A stretch of 60,606 bases of DNA from Gammaproteobacteria bacterium. Lineage in GTDB: Bacteria > Pseudomonadota > Gammaproteobacteria > Steroidobacterales > GCA-2729495. The stretch spans positions 1-60,606 of the forward strand of contig VGVH01000013.1 in assembly GCA_016874095.1 (NCBI GenBank), given 5' to 3'. Below, one piece after another: positions 1 to 8,119 of the stretch; position 1 is the first letter of the stretch, and each line of letters begins with the position of its first letter. The position numbers and the translations under genes were made by a program. Under the pieces are notes generated by a model that worked only from the letters and a program-made list of their open reading frames with translations, had not been told where the DNA came from and did no database searches.

Positions 1-6
1 TTCTGA

Positions 7-120
7 CGCGGGCGGCGACTGAACCGCAGCGGCGAGGTCGAGGCTACGCTCGACGAGCACGGCCACCGCAACAGCATCAACGCCTGGAAAGTGGCCGGGC
101 TGCCCTGGGTGCAGGCTTAA
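7..120 (+). other. Possible C-terminal coding remnant at window edge
   Basis: After an in-frame TGA at 4-6 there is an open frame ending in TAA at 118-120. Its last residues read ...HRNSINAWKVAGLPWVQA, which has the composition of real protein. No ATG, GTG or TTG opens it with a ribosome binding site, so it could be the tail of a gene frameshifted just outside the window, or chance. I do not recognise the family. Confidence 0.2.
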
Positions 121-127
121 TCGCGTG

Positions 128-133
128 TAAGAT
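128..133 (+). promoter_or_regulatory. Possible -10 box of the asparagine-synthetase-like gene
   Basis: TAAGAT lies 9 bases before the ATG at 143. A transcript from it would start about 3 bases upstream of the start codon. No convincing -35 is visible, and no Shine-Dalgarno precedes the ATG. Confidence 0.25.
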
Positions 134-142
134 TGCCGCCAC

Positions 143-1870
143 ATGGGTAGCTTCATCGTCGTAGCGCGGATGCCCGGCGAGTCGGTCGAGGGCGTCCAGG
201 ACCGGTGTTCGCGCGCTCTGGAGGTCTTCCAGCAGAAGGAATTGCGGCTCGACGCCCGCCTGGTCCGGGACGGCTTCGTCGCCTTCCGCTACAGGAAGCT
301 GTTCGCCAGGCACGAGTCGCTCCTCGAGTTCGACAACGGCGATTTCATCTTCGCGACGGGTACCTTCATTTACGATGGCGCGACCGGCCGGCAGGCTCTG
401 AGCAGATTTTTCTCGGACCGCAGTGCGGGTCGGCCAACCGAAAAGAAGACGGCGGGGAATTTCACCCTGGTCATCTACGCCGATGCCACTCTCCGGGTGA
501 TGAGTGACTACTGCGGCTACCATCCCGTCTACCATCACCAGCCGAGCGGTGCTGTGTCGAATTCATTCCTCGCCCTGGCGAGGATGTCCCCGCAGCGTCG
601 CCTGCACCCTCAGGCTTTGCATGAGTACCTGCTGCATGGTTTCTTCGCGGGACGGGAGACGTTGCTCGACGGCATAGAGGTGCTGGACAGCGACCGGCTG
701 TGGCAGGTCATGCCGTCGTCCGGCTCATCGGCGCGCGAGCCGGCGTTCGATCCGTTACCGGATTCGCCGGAGTTCGCCGCGCTGGTCGAGGCGGTTTCTG
801 CGGAATTCGCCGACTACTTCAGCCAGCTCGCAGGAGCGTTCCCTGACCGCATCGGCTCGGCGCTGTCGGGAGGGTATGACTCCAGGCACATGACGGCGTT
901 GCTGTCGGGGACCGGGGTCCCTCGCTATCTGTACGTCTATGGCGGCCGCTCTTCCTCCGACGTCAGGGTCGCGCTGCAGATCGCCGCGGGCGAGGGCTTC
1001 GAAGTCGAGCACGTGGACAAGAGTACGTTCCCACGCGTGGGTCCGGACGAGTTTGCCGCCCGGGTGGAACGCGACTTCTACTTCTTCGATGGCATCAAGC
1101 CCGTCGGGCTGCTCGATGACGGCAGCGACATGGCAACGCGCCTGCAGCGTGCGCAGTACGCGCAGCTGCAGCTGAACGGTGCCGGCGGCGAGATCTATCG
1201 TGAAATATGGAACATCGGCGACCGCAGCATCGATCTGCGGACTTTCCTGCGCCTGCGGTTCGACCGGGGTGCATACGACTTTCTTCGCGCCCCGTTCGAC
1301 GACCACGAGTACTTTGCCGCGTTCGGCGCCAAGGTTCGCAGCGTCCTGCGGATCGAGCGCGACTACATCACGCGACGCGAAGGGGAAATGCTGTTCCCGT
1401 TCCTGCGCAACCGCTTCGCCCGGAGCAACAACCTGAGCAATGCCCAGATTTCCGATTCGCTGCTGCCGTTCATGGAAACGCGTTTCGTCTTTCCGAGTTT
1501 CGACATTCCCATCCGTTACAAATATGCAGGGCAATTCCATGCAGCCCTGATCCGTGCGGCCAGTCCGGCCATTGCCCGATACGGATCCGACTACGGCATC
1601 AATTTTTCCGATCCCGTGCCGCTGGCCTACCAGGTCAGGCGGTGGATCGAGCGGGGCATCCCGCCCGCGGCTCGCCTGCTTGCGCGCAGATCGAAGCCTG
1701 GAAAGCCGCTGGCCAGGCCCTACTACCTGGGCGAGGAGTTCGTTTCGCGCCTGGTCAAGCTCGAGTCCATGGCCATGTCGGAGTTCGTCGATTTCTCCGC
1801 GATCGACGACCCGGAGCTCTATTCGCGCGCGGTGTCCGTCGAGCTGCTGCTGCGGGACAAGGTGGGCTAG
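143..1870 (+). CDS. Asparagine-synthetase-like ATP-pyrophosphatase without glutaminase cysteine
   Basis: Asparagine synthase superfamily protein of 575 residues: an N-terminal Ntn-hydrolase (class II glutaminase-like) fold, then an adenylating synthase domain. The PP-loop is clear as SGGYDSR (residues 242-248), followed by a second nucleotide-site strand (LYVYGGRSSSD) and the late NGAGGE segment. The N-terminus is MGSF, with no Cys2 nucleophile, so glutamine hydrolysis should be lost; the domain keeps only its scaffold (GTFIYD, GNFTLVIY, CGYHPVYHH). Family members like this activate a carboxylate with ATP and join it to an amine, as in lasso peptide cyclases, beta-lactam synthetase or modification of surface polymers. 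No precursor peptide or glycan genes are visible on this side of the locus; relevant neighbours may lie to the left. Exact substrate unknown. Confidence 0.8.
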   Translation: MGSFIVVARMPGESVEGVQDRCSRALEVFQQKELRLDARLVRDGFVAFRYRKLFARHESLLEFDNGDFIFATGTFIYDGATGRQALSRFFSDRSAGRPTEKKTAGNFTLVIYADATLRVMSDYCGYHPVYHHQPSGAVSNSFLALARMSPQRRLHPQALHEYLLHGFFAGRETLLDGIEVLDSDRLWQVMPSSGSSAREPAFDPLPDSPEFAALVEAVSAEFADYFSQLAGAFPDRIGSALSGGYDSRHMTALLSGTGVPRYLYVYGGRSSSDVRVALQIAAGEGFEVEHVDKSTFPRVGPDEFAARVERDFYFFDGIKPVGLLDDGSDMATRLQRAQYAQLQLNGAGGEIYREIWNIGDRSIDLRTFLRLRFDRGAYDFLRAPFDDHEYFAAFGAKVRSVLRIERDYITRREGEMLFPFLRNRFARSNNLSNAQISDSLLPFMETRFVFPSFDIPIRYKYAGQFHAALIRAASPAIARYGSDYGINFSDPVPLAYQVRRWIERGIPPAARLLARRSKPGKPLARPYYLGEEFVSRLVKLESMAMSEFVDFSAIDDPELYSRAVSVELLLRDKVG

Positions 1871-1932
1871 CCGCCGCGCGCAACTTGCACGGCGGCAAAG
1901 CCAGGTAGCGCAGCTACTCGAGCGAGGCCAGC

Positions 1933-2058
1933 CTAGCTGCGAAAGTGCGGCAACACCCGCTCGCGGATCACCCGCAGGGCTTCGAAGGGCTCACCGAACA
2001 CGCGCAGCGCGAGGTCGGTGAGGCCGGCACGCGCCATGGCGCGCAGCAGGGATTCCAT
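1933..2058 (-). CDS. Candidate small protein, 41 residues
   Basis: A short minus-strand frame starts with ATG at 2058 behind a strong Shine-Dalgarno, GGAGGA, six bases upstream. A TATGAT box at 2091-2096 could be its -10. The product begins MESLLRAMARAGLTDLAL and ends VLPHFRS, a basic, amphipathic-looking peptide. It lies 66 bases beyond the GNAT stop on the same strand and, by chance or history, in the same frame, so a duplicated or decayed tail is an alternative. No family recognised. Favoured by its ribosome binding site and promoter, but short enough to be accidental. Confidence 0.4.
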   Translation of the reverse strand: MESLLRAMARAGLTDLALRVFGEPFEALRVIRERVLPHFRS

Positions 2059-2124
2059 CGTCAGTCCTCCCGATCGGGCAAGTCCGGAATCATAGCGCGC
2101 CGCCGGCCGACGAGGCGCGAAGCA

Positions 2125-2580
2125 TCAGCGGGTGTAGTGGATGAAGCCGCTGCGCTGCCCGATCCGGTCGTACAACGCGCGGGCGACGTGATTGGTTTCG
2201 TGGGTGAGCCAATACACGCGGTCGGCACCGTGCCGGTCGGCGGCCTGGTAGACCGCCTCGATCAGCGCGCGGCCGACGCCGCCGCCGCGCACCGCGGGAT
2301 CGACGAACAGGTCTTCGAGGTAGCACTGCGGCTTCTCCGACCACGTACCCAGATGCAGCACGCAATGGGCGAAGCCGACCAGTCTGTCGTCGACGATGGC
2401 GCCGAGGCCGAACAGCGGCGAGCCGGCATCAAGCAGTCGTCGCCAGGTGGTGGCGGTGACTTCCGCTGGCACGGACGCCTCATAGAAGACGAGGTAGCCC
2501 TGCCATAACCCGTCCCATGTGGATCGATCGTCTTCCCGCAATGGCCGGATGGTCGTCGGCCGGCGAAGTCCACTGGTCAT
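2125..2580 (-). CDS. GNAT family N-acetyltransferase
   Basis: 151 residues with the GNAT fold: an N-terminal strand (TTIRPLREDDRSTW), motif A with the acetyl-CoA pyrophosphate loop (LFVDPAVRGGGVGRALIEAV, residues about 90-109), then the motif B region (THETNHVARALYDRIGQRSG) ending at a typical C-terminal strand. It should transfer acetyl from acetyl-CoA to an amine; the acceptor cannot be told from sequence. Sequences of this shape include diamine or amino-acid acetyltransferases. ATG at 2580 fits the domain start. Followed downstream by a possible small gene; upstream is a DMT transporter on the same strand. Confidence 0.85.
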   Translation of the reverse strand: MTSGLRRPTTIRPLREDDRSTWDGLWQGYLVFYEASVPAEVTATTWRRLLDAGSPLFGLGAIVDDRLVGFAHCVLHLGTWSEKPQCYLEDLFVDPAVRGGGVGRALIEAVYQAADRHGADRVYWLTHETNHVARALYDRIGQRSGFIHYTR

Positions 2581-2695
2581 GCTGTTACTCCGATGCAGTC
2601 TCAGCCGCGGTACGGGCTGTAATCACAGGAAGAAACAGATTACCCCGAACGAGGATCGCGATGGTGAGGCGACAGCCGCCCGGATCTCAACTTCA

Positions 2696-3598
2696 TTAAG
2701 GCGGCGTGCCCGCGGCCTCCAGCCGCGCCGCCGTCTCCAGGTGCAGCTGGCGCTCACGCCAGATGAGATAGAGGCCGGCGCCGATGATGATGCTGCCGCC
2801 GAGGTACAGACCGGGGCCGGGGACGACGCTCCAGAAGAGCCAGTCGAGGCCGATGCCCCAGAGCAAGGCGGTGTACTCGAAGGGTGCGACGACCGACGCT
2901 TGGCCGTGGCGGAAGGCTTCGGTGATGAAGTGCTGGCCGAGACCGCCAAAGATGCCGAGCGCGGCGATCCACGGCCACTCTTCGCGTCGCACGGGCGTCC
3001 ACTCCGGCGCCGCGAGTATCGAGCAGAACAGCGTCAGCAGCAACAGGAACCAGAACACCATGCTCGCCGTGGTTTCGGTCCTGGTGAGCACGCGCACCGA
3101 CACGCTGGCGAGCGCATAGGCCACGGCCGAGACGAAGGCGCCAGCGGCGCCGAGCAGGCTGAGACCTGCGCCCGTCGGTCGCAGCATCACCAGCACGCCG
3201 ACGAGGCCGAGACCGATCGCCGTCCAGCGTTGCCAGTCGACGTGTTCCTTGAGGATCGGCACCGCGAAAGCCGTCACCAGCAACGGTGCCACGAAGAAGA
3301 TCGCGTAGGCGTCGGCGAGCGACAGCACCTTCACCGCATAGACGAAGCCCGTCAGCATCACCACCGCGAGCAGGCCGCGCACCAGGTGCAGCCCCCAGCG
3401 CACGGGCCTGAGATCGCGAATACTGCCGAAGGCGAGCACCGCGCCCAGCAGGAAAGGCAGCGAGGCGGCGCCGCGCAGCGCAGCGATCTGCATCGGCGGA
3501 TAGTGCGCGGTAAGGAGCTTGAGTATGCCGTCCATCACGGCGAAGGCCGCGACGGCCATCAGCATCGCGGCGATGCCGCGCAGGTTGCCCGAAGCCAT
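2696..3598 (-). CDS. EamA/DMT-family transporter
   Basis: About 300 residues, nearly all hydrophobic, in two repeated EamA halves of five membrane helices each (first half from LRGIAAMLMAVAAFAVMDG, second from LSLLGAAGAFVSAVAYALA). Members export small metabolites such as amino acids or their derivatives across the inner membrane; the substrate is not predictable here. A longer frame reaches 3760, but its extra N-terminus is arginine-rich and overlaps the neighbouring gene, so the ATG at 3598, directly before the first helix, is preferred. The stop lies 115 bases upstream of the GNAT gene on the same strand. The preceding small gene ends only 8 bases before this start, suggesting co-transcription from nth onward. 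Confidence 0.85.
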   Translation of the reverse strand: MASGNLRGIAAMLMAVAAFAVMDGILKLLTAHYPPMQIAALRGAASLPFLLGAVLAFGSIRDLRPVRWGLHLVRGLLAVVMLTGFVYAVKVLSLADAYAIFFVAPLLVTAFAVPILKEHVDWQRWTAIGLGLVGVLVMLRPTGAGLSLLGAAGAFVSAVAYALASVSVRVLTRTETTASMVFWFLLLLTLFCSILAAPEWTPVRREEWPWIAALGIFGGLGQHFITEAFRHGQASVVAPFEYTALLWGIGLDWLFWSVVPGPGLYLGGSIIIGAGLYLIWRERQLHLETAARLEAAGTPP

Positions 3599-3606
3599 GG
3601 GATTGC

Positions 3607-3966
3607 TCAGGCGCCGGTCGGGCGCTGTGCGAGCAGCTGCCGCACGCCGGCCACGAAGCCGTTCTCGTCCGCGGTGGCGACCGCGCAGTCGGCAACGTCG
3701 CGCCAGCCGCCGCTGCGGATGGCTGCCTGCAGGATCAGTTTGCCGTCCCGGCCGTTCCACACGATGCGTTCGCGACCGCTGCTGCGCTCGAAGTGCACGA
3801 GCCAGCTGCCGCCGGCGCCCAGCGCGGCGACGAAGTCCTCGGGTTCAGCGCCTGCGTCGCGACAGGCTGTCGCGATGGCCGGCTCGAGCGCGCCCGCCAC
3901 GGGTTTCTCGTTCGCATTGCGCTTGCCCGGCTTCCCGCCCAGCCAGAAGACGCCTTCTTCTTTCAC
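3607..3966 (-). CDS. Conserved-looking hypothetical protein
   Basis: 119 residues if translated from GTG at 3966, which sits behind a good Shine-Dalgarno (GGAGG, five bases upstream). The frame is open further upstream but that part is arginine/proline-rich and overlaps nth. The protein is soluble, with an N-terminal basic segment (LGGKPGKRNANEK) and a segment with two tryptophans (GSWLVHFERSSGRERIVWNGRDGKLILQAAI). It has no membrane segment or cofactor motif. I do not recognise the family. It sits between nth and an EamA transporter on the same strand, 34 and 8 bases away, so it is probably in the same transcript. Confidence 0.55.
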   Translation of the reverse strand: MKEEGVFWLGGKPGKRNANEKPVAGALEPAIATACRDAGAEPEDFVAALGAGGSWLVHFERSSGRERIVWNGRDGKLILQAAIRSGGWRDVADCAVATADENGFVAGVRQLLAQRPTGA

Positions 3967-4000
3967 GGTCACCTCCGCTCGAGCGGCGCAGTGTACACGC

Positions 4001-4672
4001 TCATGCCGGTCGCCGCGGCGGTGTCCGCCTTGGAGCCGCGCTGGTGGTTTTTTTTCGGTATGCGCAGAGGTCCTGCAACAGGCAGGTATCGCAGTCGGGC
4101 TGGCGGGCCTTGCAGGTATAGCGGCCATGCAGGATCAGCCAGTGGTGGGCATCGCGGCGGTATTCCTCCGGCACGCGCTCGAGCAGCTGCTGCTCGACCG
4201 CGAGCGGCGTCCTGCCGGGTGCGAGTCCGGTTCGATTGCCCACGCGGAAGATGTGCGTGTCGACCGCGATGGTCGGTTCGCCGAACGCGGTGTTGAGCAC
4301 GACGTTCGCGGTCTTGCGGCCCACGCCGGGGAGCGCTTCGAGCGCCGCGCGCGAGCGCGGCACCTCGCCGTCGTGCCGCTCCAGGAGCAGGCGACAGGTC
4401 TTCAGCACGTTTTCGGCTTTCGTGCGCCACAGGCCGATCGTGCGGATGTGGCGTTGCAGTCCGGCCGGGCCGAGCGCCAGCATCGCCTGCGGGGTGCGGG
4501 CCAGCGGAAACAGCGTCGCGGTTGCCTTGTTCACGCTGACGTCGGTCGCCTGCGCCGAGAGCATCACCGCAACGAGCAGCTCGAACGGGGTCCCGTAGTG
4601 AAGCTCGGTGGTCGGAGCGGGATTCTGCCGGCGCAACCGCTCGAATGTTTCGCGGACGGCTGCCGGCTTCAT
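4001..4672 (-). CDS. nth: Endonuclease III, DNA glycosylase/AP lyase
   Basis: Removes oxidised pyrimidines from DNA and cleaves the abasic site. The 223-residue product has the helix-hairpin-helix LPGVGRKTANVV with the Schiff-base lysine, the catalytic aspartate in VDTHIFR, and a C-terminal 4Fe-4S loop with spacing C-x6-C-x2-C-x5-C, all as in Escherichia coli Nth (211 residues). The ATG at 4672 is chosen because it overlaps the rsxE stop as TGATG; the same frame continues upstream into rsxE without a better site. Linkage rsx...E-nth is the usual gammaproteobacterial arrangement, though the functional reason is not obvious. The C-terminal tail after the cluster is short and basic. Confidence 0.95.
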   Translation of the reverse strand: MKPAAVRETFERLRRQNPAPTTELHYGTPFELLVAVMLSAQATDVSVNKATATLFPLARTPQAMLALGPAGLQRHIRTIGLWRTKAENVLKTCRLLLERHDGEVPRSRAALEALPGVGRKTANVVLNTAFGEPTIAVDTHIFRVGNRTGLAPGRTPLAVEQQLLERVPEEYRRDAHHWLILHGRYTCKARQPDCDTCLLQDLCAYRKKTTSAAPRRTPPRRPA

Positions 4673-5133
4673 CAGCGGTCCCGACCTCCGCGCCATGCCA
4701 GGAGCGCAGCAATCACCGTGACCAGCAGGATGCCGGTCAGTGGTTCCTGCGAGGCCAGGCCGATACCGCTCGCCTCGAGCAACTCGCGCAGGCCGCCAAC
4801 CAATGGCGGCACGAGTGCCAGGGGAAGCAGTTCTGCGGCACGGGCATCGCCCGCGACTCCCGGCAGCAGCAGCAACAGTGCCGGGTAGAGCGCGCCGGGC
4901 CGAAGCTCCGGCAGGATTCCGCCCACCGCCAGCAGCGTGGCGAGCGCCGTGATGGCGGCCACAGCGGCGACCGCGGCCACCAGCGGCGCGGCCCGGCGTT
5001 GTGTCGACAGCAGGCTGATGACTGCCACGAGCGCGCAGGCGCCGGCGGCTGCCAGGCCATTCGCCAGCGAATCGGCGAGCACCGCGGCAGGCGCCACCAC
5101 GACGAGCGACCAGGGTCCTGCCCGTTCCGTCAC
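4672..5133 (-). CDS. rsxE: RsxE/RnfE-like membrane subunit, short and lacking Fe-S cysteines
   Basis: By position and partial similarity this is the RnfE subunit of the Rnf/Rsx ion-pumping ferredoxin:NAD oxidoreductase, an integral membrane protein with about six helices. At 153 residues it is much shorter than the usual 200-230. The helix with the conserved LCPLLAV motif reads VAPAAVL here, and the later TNC motif reads LLL, so both cysteines that help hold the membrane 2Fe-2S cluster in NqrD/RnfE are gone; its single cysteine (GACALV) is elsewhere. The end (RELLEASG...) still aligns with RnfE. GTG start overlaps the rsxG stop as GTGA. Either a remodelled subunit or one decaying while the frame stays open. 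Confidence 0.7.
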   Translation of the reverse strand: MTERAGPWSLVVVAPAAVLADSLANGLAAAGACALVAVISLLSTQRRAAPLVAAVAAVAAITALATLLAVGGILPELRPGALYPALLLLLPGVAGDARAAELLPLALVPPLVGGLRELLEASGIGLASQEPLTGILLVTVIAALLAWRGGRDR

Positions 5134-5732
5134 CTGCCTGCCTCGATTTCCGCGCGATGCGCTTCGAAGACGCGCGCCGCCTCGAGCAGAGCAGCGGTTA
5201 CCGCCCGGCTGGTCACGGTCGCGCCCGTGAGCTGGTCGAACTGCCCGCCGTCGCGGCGCAGGGCCCAGGCGCCGGGTGTGTCGAGAGCGGGCGTGTGGCC
5301 GAGGAAACCGCCGAGCCAGCGCGAATCGGGATCCGCCACCTGCGCGCCTATGCCGGGGGTCTCGCGGTGGGACTCTATGCGGATGGCGCGGATGGTCCCG
5401 GCGGCATCGAACGCCACGACCAGCTCGACGGGGCCGCCGTAGCCGTCAGGCGCGCTGACACGGACCACTGCCCCCGTGAGCCGGCCCGCGGTGCGTGCCG
5501 GGTAGACGGCGACCTGCCCCGCGTCGGCCGGGAATGACAGGCGATCGCGCAGCGGCCGGTTGTCGTGCGGCAGGTCGCCGAGCAGGGCGTCGATTTCCCG
5601 AGCGGCCCGCTCGTCTGCGCGACTGGCGAGGATATCGCGCGTGCCGAGCACCAGCGCGACGCTGGCGAGCACGACCAGCGCCGCTCCCGCGAGCACCGGC
5701 AGCGGCATCCGTTCGCCCTCAGCCGGTGCCAT
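5130..5732 (-). CDS. rsxG: Rsx/Rnf complex subunit G, covalent FMN carrier
   Basis: 200-residue periplasm-facing flavoprotein anchored by one N-terminal helix (LPVLAGAALVVLASVALVLG). Its FMN-binding domain ends in DQLTGATVTSRAV, the signature in which the second threonine takes FMN through a phosphoester bond attached by ApbE. The GYGGPVELVVAFD and TPGIGAQV segments are also typical. It passes electrons within the Rnf complex. Overlaps rsxD by 14 bases and rsxE by 4, so the genes are translated together. An in-frame ATG at 5708 would give a start just ahead of the membrane helix and is an alternative. Confidence 0.92.
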   Translation of the reverse strand: MAPAEGERMPLPVLAGAALVVLASVALVLGTRDILASRADERAAREIDALLGDLPHDNRPLRDRLSFPADAGQVAVYPARTAGRLTGAVVRVSAPDGYGGPVELVVAFDAAGTIRAIRIESHRETPGIGAQVADPDSRWLGGFLGHTPALDTPGAWALRRDGGQFDQLTGATVTSRAVTAALLEAARVFEAHRAEIEAGR

Positions 5733-6753
5733 AGACCCTCGGCCGACAGTAGCGGTCGATCAGCGGGGCGAGGACATTCATCAGCAGCACGGCGAAAGCG
5801 ACGCCGTCGGGAAAAGCGGCCCAGCTGCGGATCGCCACGGTCACAAGCCCGCAGCCAGCGCCGTAGATGAGCCGACCCCGGTCCGTGACGCAGGCAGACA
5901 CCGGATCTGTCGCGATGAAGAAGGCGCCGAGCAGCGTGCCGCCGGCGTAGAGATGAAAGAGGGGCGAGGCATGGGTCTGCGGATCGGCGAGGTACAGGAG
6001 CAGCGAGCCGGCGAGGACGCCAGCCAGCATGCCGGCGGGAATCTGCCAGCGGATGATGCCCCGGTAGAGCAGCCACAGCCCGCCAAGCGTGACGAAATTG
6101 CCGACCCACTCCCAGCCGCGGCCGCCGAAATCGCCGAACACCGGGTCGGCGGCGATCTCCGTCAGCGTGCGCATGCGCCCGAGCTCGGTACGCAACACGT
6201 CGAGCGGCGTTGCACCGGTCACGGCGTCCAGGCCCAGCGTTGCGGGCAGGTTGCCCGTCGCCGTGAACTGCAGCGTCTGCCACAGTGACAGCGCCTGGTA
6301 GTCGAGGTCATCGACGTGCGGCGGCAGCCAGTTCGTCATGTGCGCGGGGAAGACGAGCAGCAGGAGGGCGTAGCCGGCCATCGCCGGGTTGAAGAGGTTC
6401 AGCCCCAGTCCGCCGTACAGATGCTTGACCACGCCGATGGCGAATGCCGTGCCCGTTGCCGTGACCCACCAGGGCAACAGCGGCGGCAGGCACAGCGCCA
6501 GCAGCGCTGCGCTGACCAGCGCGCTGCCATCGCTCAGGTGCAGCTGCAGCGGCGCGCCACGCAGCCTGAGGGCGATGGCTTCCGTCGCAAGCGCGGTGAT
6601 GCCGGCGACGCAGAGGTTGATCCACAGGCCCGGGCCGAAGAAAAAGCTGTGGGCGGCGGCAGCTGGCGCAAGCGCGTAGAGCACGTGCCGCATCATGGCC
6701 GGCACGTCCTGCACCGGTCTCCAGTAAGGGCCGGAGCTGCGGGTGAATTTCAT
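5719..6753 (-). CDS. rsxD: Rsx/Rnf complex subunit D, flavinylated membrane protein
   Basis: 344 residues, about ten membrane helices, family NqrB/RnfD. The motif AVTGATPLD carries the threonine that receives covalent FMN, and LFNPAMAGYALLL and the DPVSACVTDRGRLIYG segment are characteristic. It forms the membrane core through which ion transport is thought to run. The ATG at 6753 overlaps the rsxC stop (ATGA); a longer reading to 6843 would sit wholly inside rsxC and has no family similarity. All landmarks for function are intact, in contrast to the A and E subunits of this same cluster. Confidence 0.93.
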   Translation of the reverse strand: MKFTRSSGPYWRPVQDVPAMMRHVLYALAPAAAAHSFFFGPGLWINLCVAGITALATEAIALRLRGAPLQLHLSDGSALVSAALLALCLPPLLPWWVTATGTAFAIGVVKHLYGGLGLNLFNPAMAGYALLLLVFPAHMTNWLPPHVDDLDYQALSLWQTLQFTATGNLPATLGLDAVTGATPLDVLRTELGRMRTLTEIAADPVFGDFGGRGWEWVGNFVTLGGLWLLYRGIIRWQIPAGMLAGVLAGSLLLYLADPQTHASPLFHLYAGGTLLGAFFIATDPVSACVTDRGRLIYGAGCGLVTVAIRSWAAFPDGVAFAVLLMNVLAPLIDRYCRPRVYGTG

Positions 6754-8063
6754 GAGGGCCGGCTCCGCCTGGCTGCCTTCGCGGCCGCAAACGCGGCGGT
6801 GAGCGGGATCATGCTCGGGCAGACGTAATCGCAGCAACCGCACTCGATGCAGGCGTCCAGGTGCAGATCCCGCAGCGCATCGGCATGACCCTGCCGTGAC
6901 GCTGCCAGCAGTTCGTGCGGCAGCAGCCGTGCCGGGCAGGCCTGGACGCAGTCGCCGCAGCGGATGCAGGGCATTTCCGGCGCCGCTGGCGCAATGTCGT
7001 CGGCAAGCGCGGCGACGACGCAGTTGGTTGCGGCGGTGACGGCGGCCGCGTCGTCCGGTTGCGCGACACCCATCATGGGGCCGCCGACGATCAGCCGCGC
7101 AGGTACGCCCTTGTAGCCACCGGCGGCGGCGACCAGCATCGCGAGCGGTGTCCCGAGGCGCACCTCGAAATTGCCGGGTTCGGCGACGCCGCCGCCCGTG
7201 ACCGTGACGATCCGCGACACCAGCGGCCGCCCCAGTAACAAAAGGTCGGCGGCCGCGGCAGCAGTCCCGGCGTTCTGGCAGAGGTAACCGACGTCGCCCG
7301 GCAGCCCGCCCAGCGGCACCTCGGCTCCCGTCAGCATCTCGATCAGCTGCCGCTCGCCGCCGGCCGGATACTTTGCGCTGACCACGGCCAGCCCGATGCG
7401 GTCATCGCCGGATGTCGCCAGCGCATCGTGCAGCGCGATGCGCGCCTCGGGCATGTCGGTCTCGACGGCGATGACGGCGTGGACGGTGCCTGCAGCGTGC
7501 ATCAGGATCCGTGCTCCCTCGACGACCTGCGTCGCCCGTTCGCGCAGCAGGATTTCATCGCAGGTGATCCACGGTTCGCACTCCGCGCCGTTGATGATCA
7601 GGGCACGGACCCTGGGCGCCGAGTCCAGTTTCAGCCCGCTCGGAAACAACGCGCCGCCCAGCCCGACGATGCCGCCATCGAGCAGCCGCCTGCGCAGTTC
7701 CCGCGGCGGCAGCGCCAACGGCGCCTTGCATGGCACGCAGCTGTCGTGCCATTCGTCGCGACCATCGCTGTCTATCGCGACATCGACCTGGCCGCCGGCA
7801 CTGGTGCTCACGGCAGCGATGGTTCCGCTGATCGTTGCGTGCAACGCGCAACCGTCGCTGCCGCGCGCGACCGGCTGGCCGGACTTCACGCAATCTCCGG
7901 CCGATACGAGAGCCACGGCCGCGGTGGGCGTCGACAGGTGCGCAACGGGCGGCAGCGGCGCCTGCCGGATCGACATTGCGCGCGTAGCCGCTTTATGCGA
8001 CGGCACATGCACGCCCCAGGGGGGCCTGGGTGGCCGGGCGTTGAAAGTCCAGGCGTCTGCCAT
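6750..8063 (-). CDS. rsxC: Rsx/Rnf complex subunit C, NADH-binding iron-sulfur protein
   Basis: 437 residues. N-terminal barrel-sandwich part (WGVHVPSHKAATRAMSIRQ), an NqrF/Nuo51-like NADH/FMN domain with GIVGLGGALFPSGLK and NGAECEPWITCDE, a SLBB-like middle, and two 4Fe-4S ferredoxin motifs near the C-terminus (CIRCGDCVQACP and CIECGCCDYVCP). It exchanges electrons with NAD(H) on the cytoplasmic side of the complex. The long alanine/lysine-rich tail seen in E. coli RsxC is absent. It is the best-preserved gene of the cluster. Its start lies 56 bases from the end of the rsxA-like gene; no rsxB is present in that space. Confidence 0.95.
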   Translation of the reverse strand: MADAWTFNARPPRPPWGVHVPSHKAATRAMSIRQAPLPPVAHLSTPTAAVALVSAGDCVKSGQPVARGSDGCALHATISGTIAAVSTSAGGQVDVAIDSDGRDEWHDSCVPCKAPLALPPRELRRRLLDGGIVGLGGALFPSGLKLDSAPRVRALIINGAECEPWITCDEILLRERATQVVEGARILMHAAGTVHAVIAVETDMPEARIALHDALATSGDDRIGLAVVSAKYPAGGERQLIEMLTGAEVPLGGLPGDVGYLCQNAGTAAAAADLLLLGRPLVSRIVTVTGGGVAEPGNFEVRLGTPLAMLVAAAGGYKGVPARLIVGGPMMGVAQPDDAAAVTAATNCVVAALADDIAPAAPEMPCIRCGDCVQACPARLLPHELLAASRQGHADALRDLHLDACIECGCCDYVCPSMIPLTAAFAAAKAARRSRPS

Positions 8064-8119
8064 CGTTCGGACACCCTGCGCCGGAAACGGCTCGTGTGGG
8101 TCGCGTCGATTCTACGGCG

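Noticed and set aside
2519-4888. A 789-codon plus-strand frame
   Set aside because: Runs across four recognised minus-strand genes (EamA, hypothetical, nth, rsxE); its composition is arginine/glutamine-rich and meaningless.
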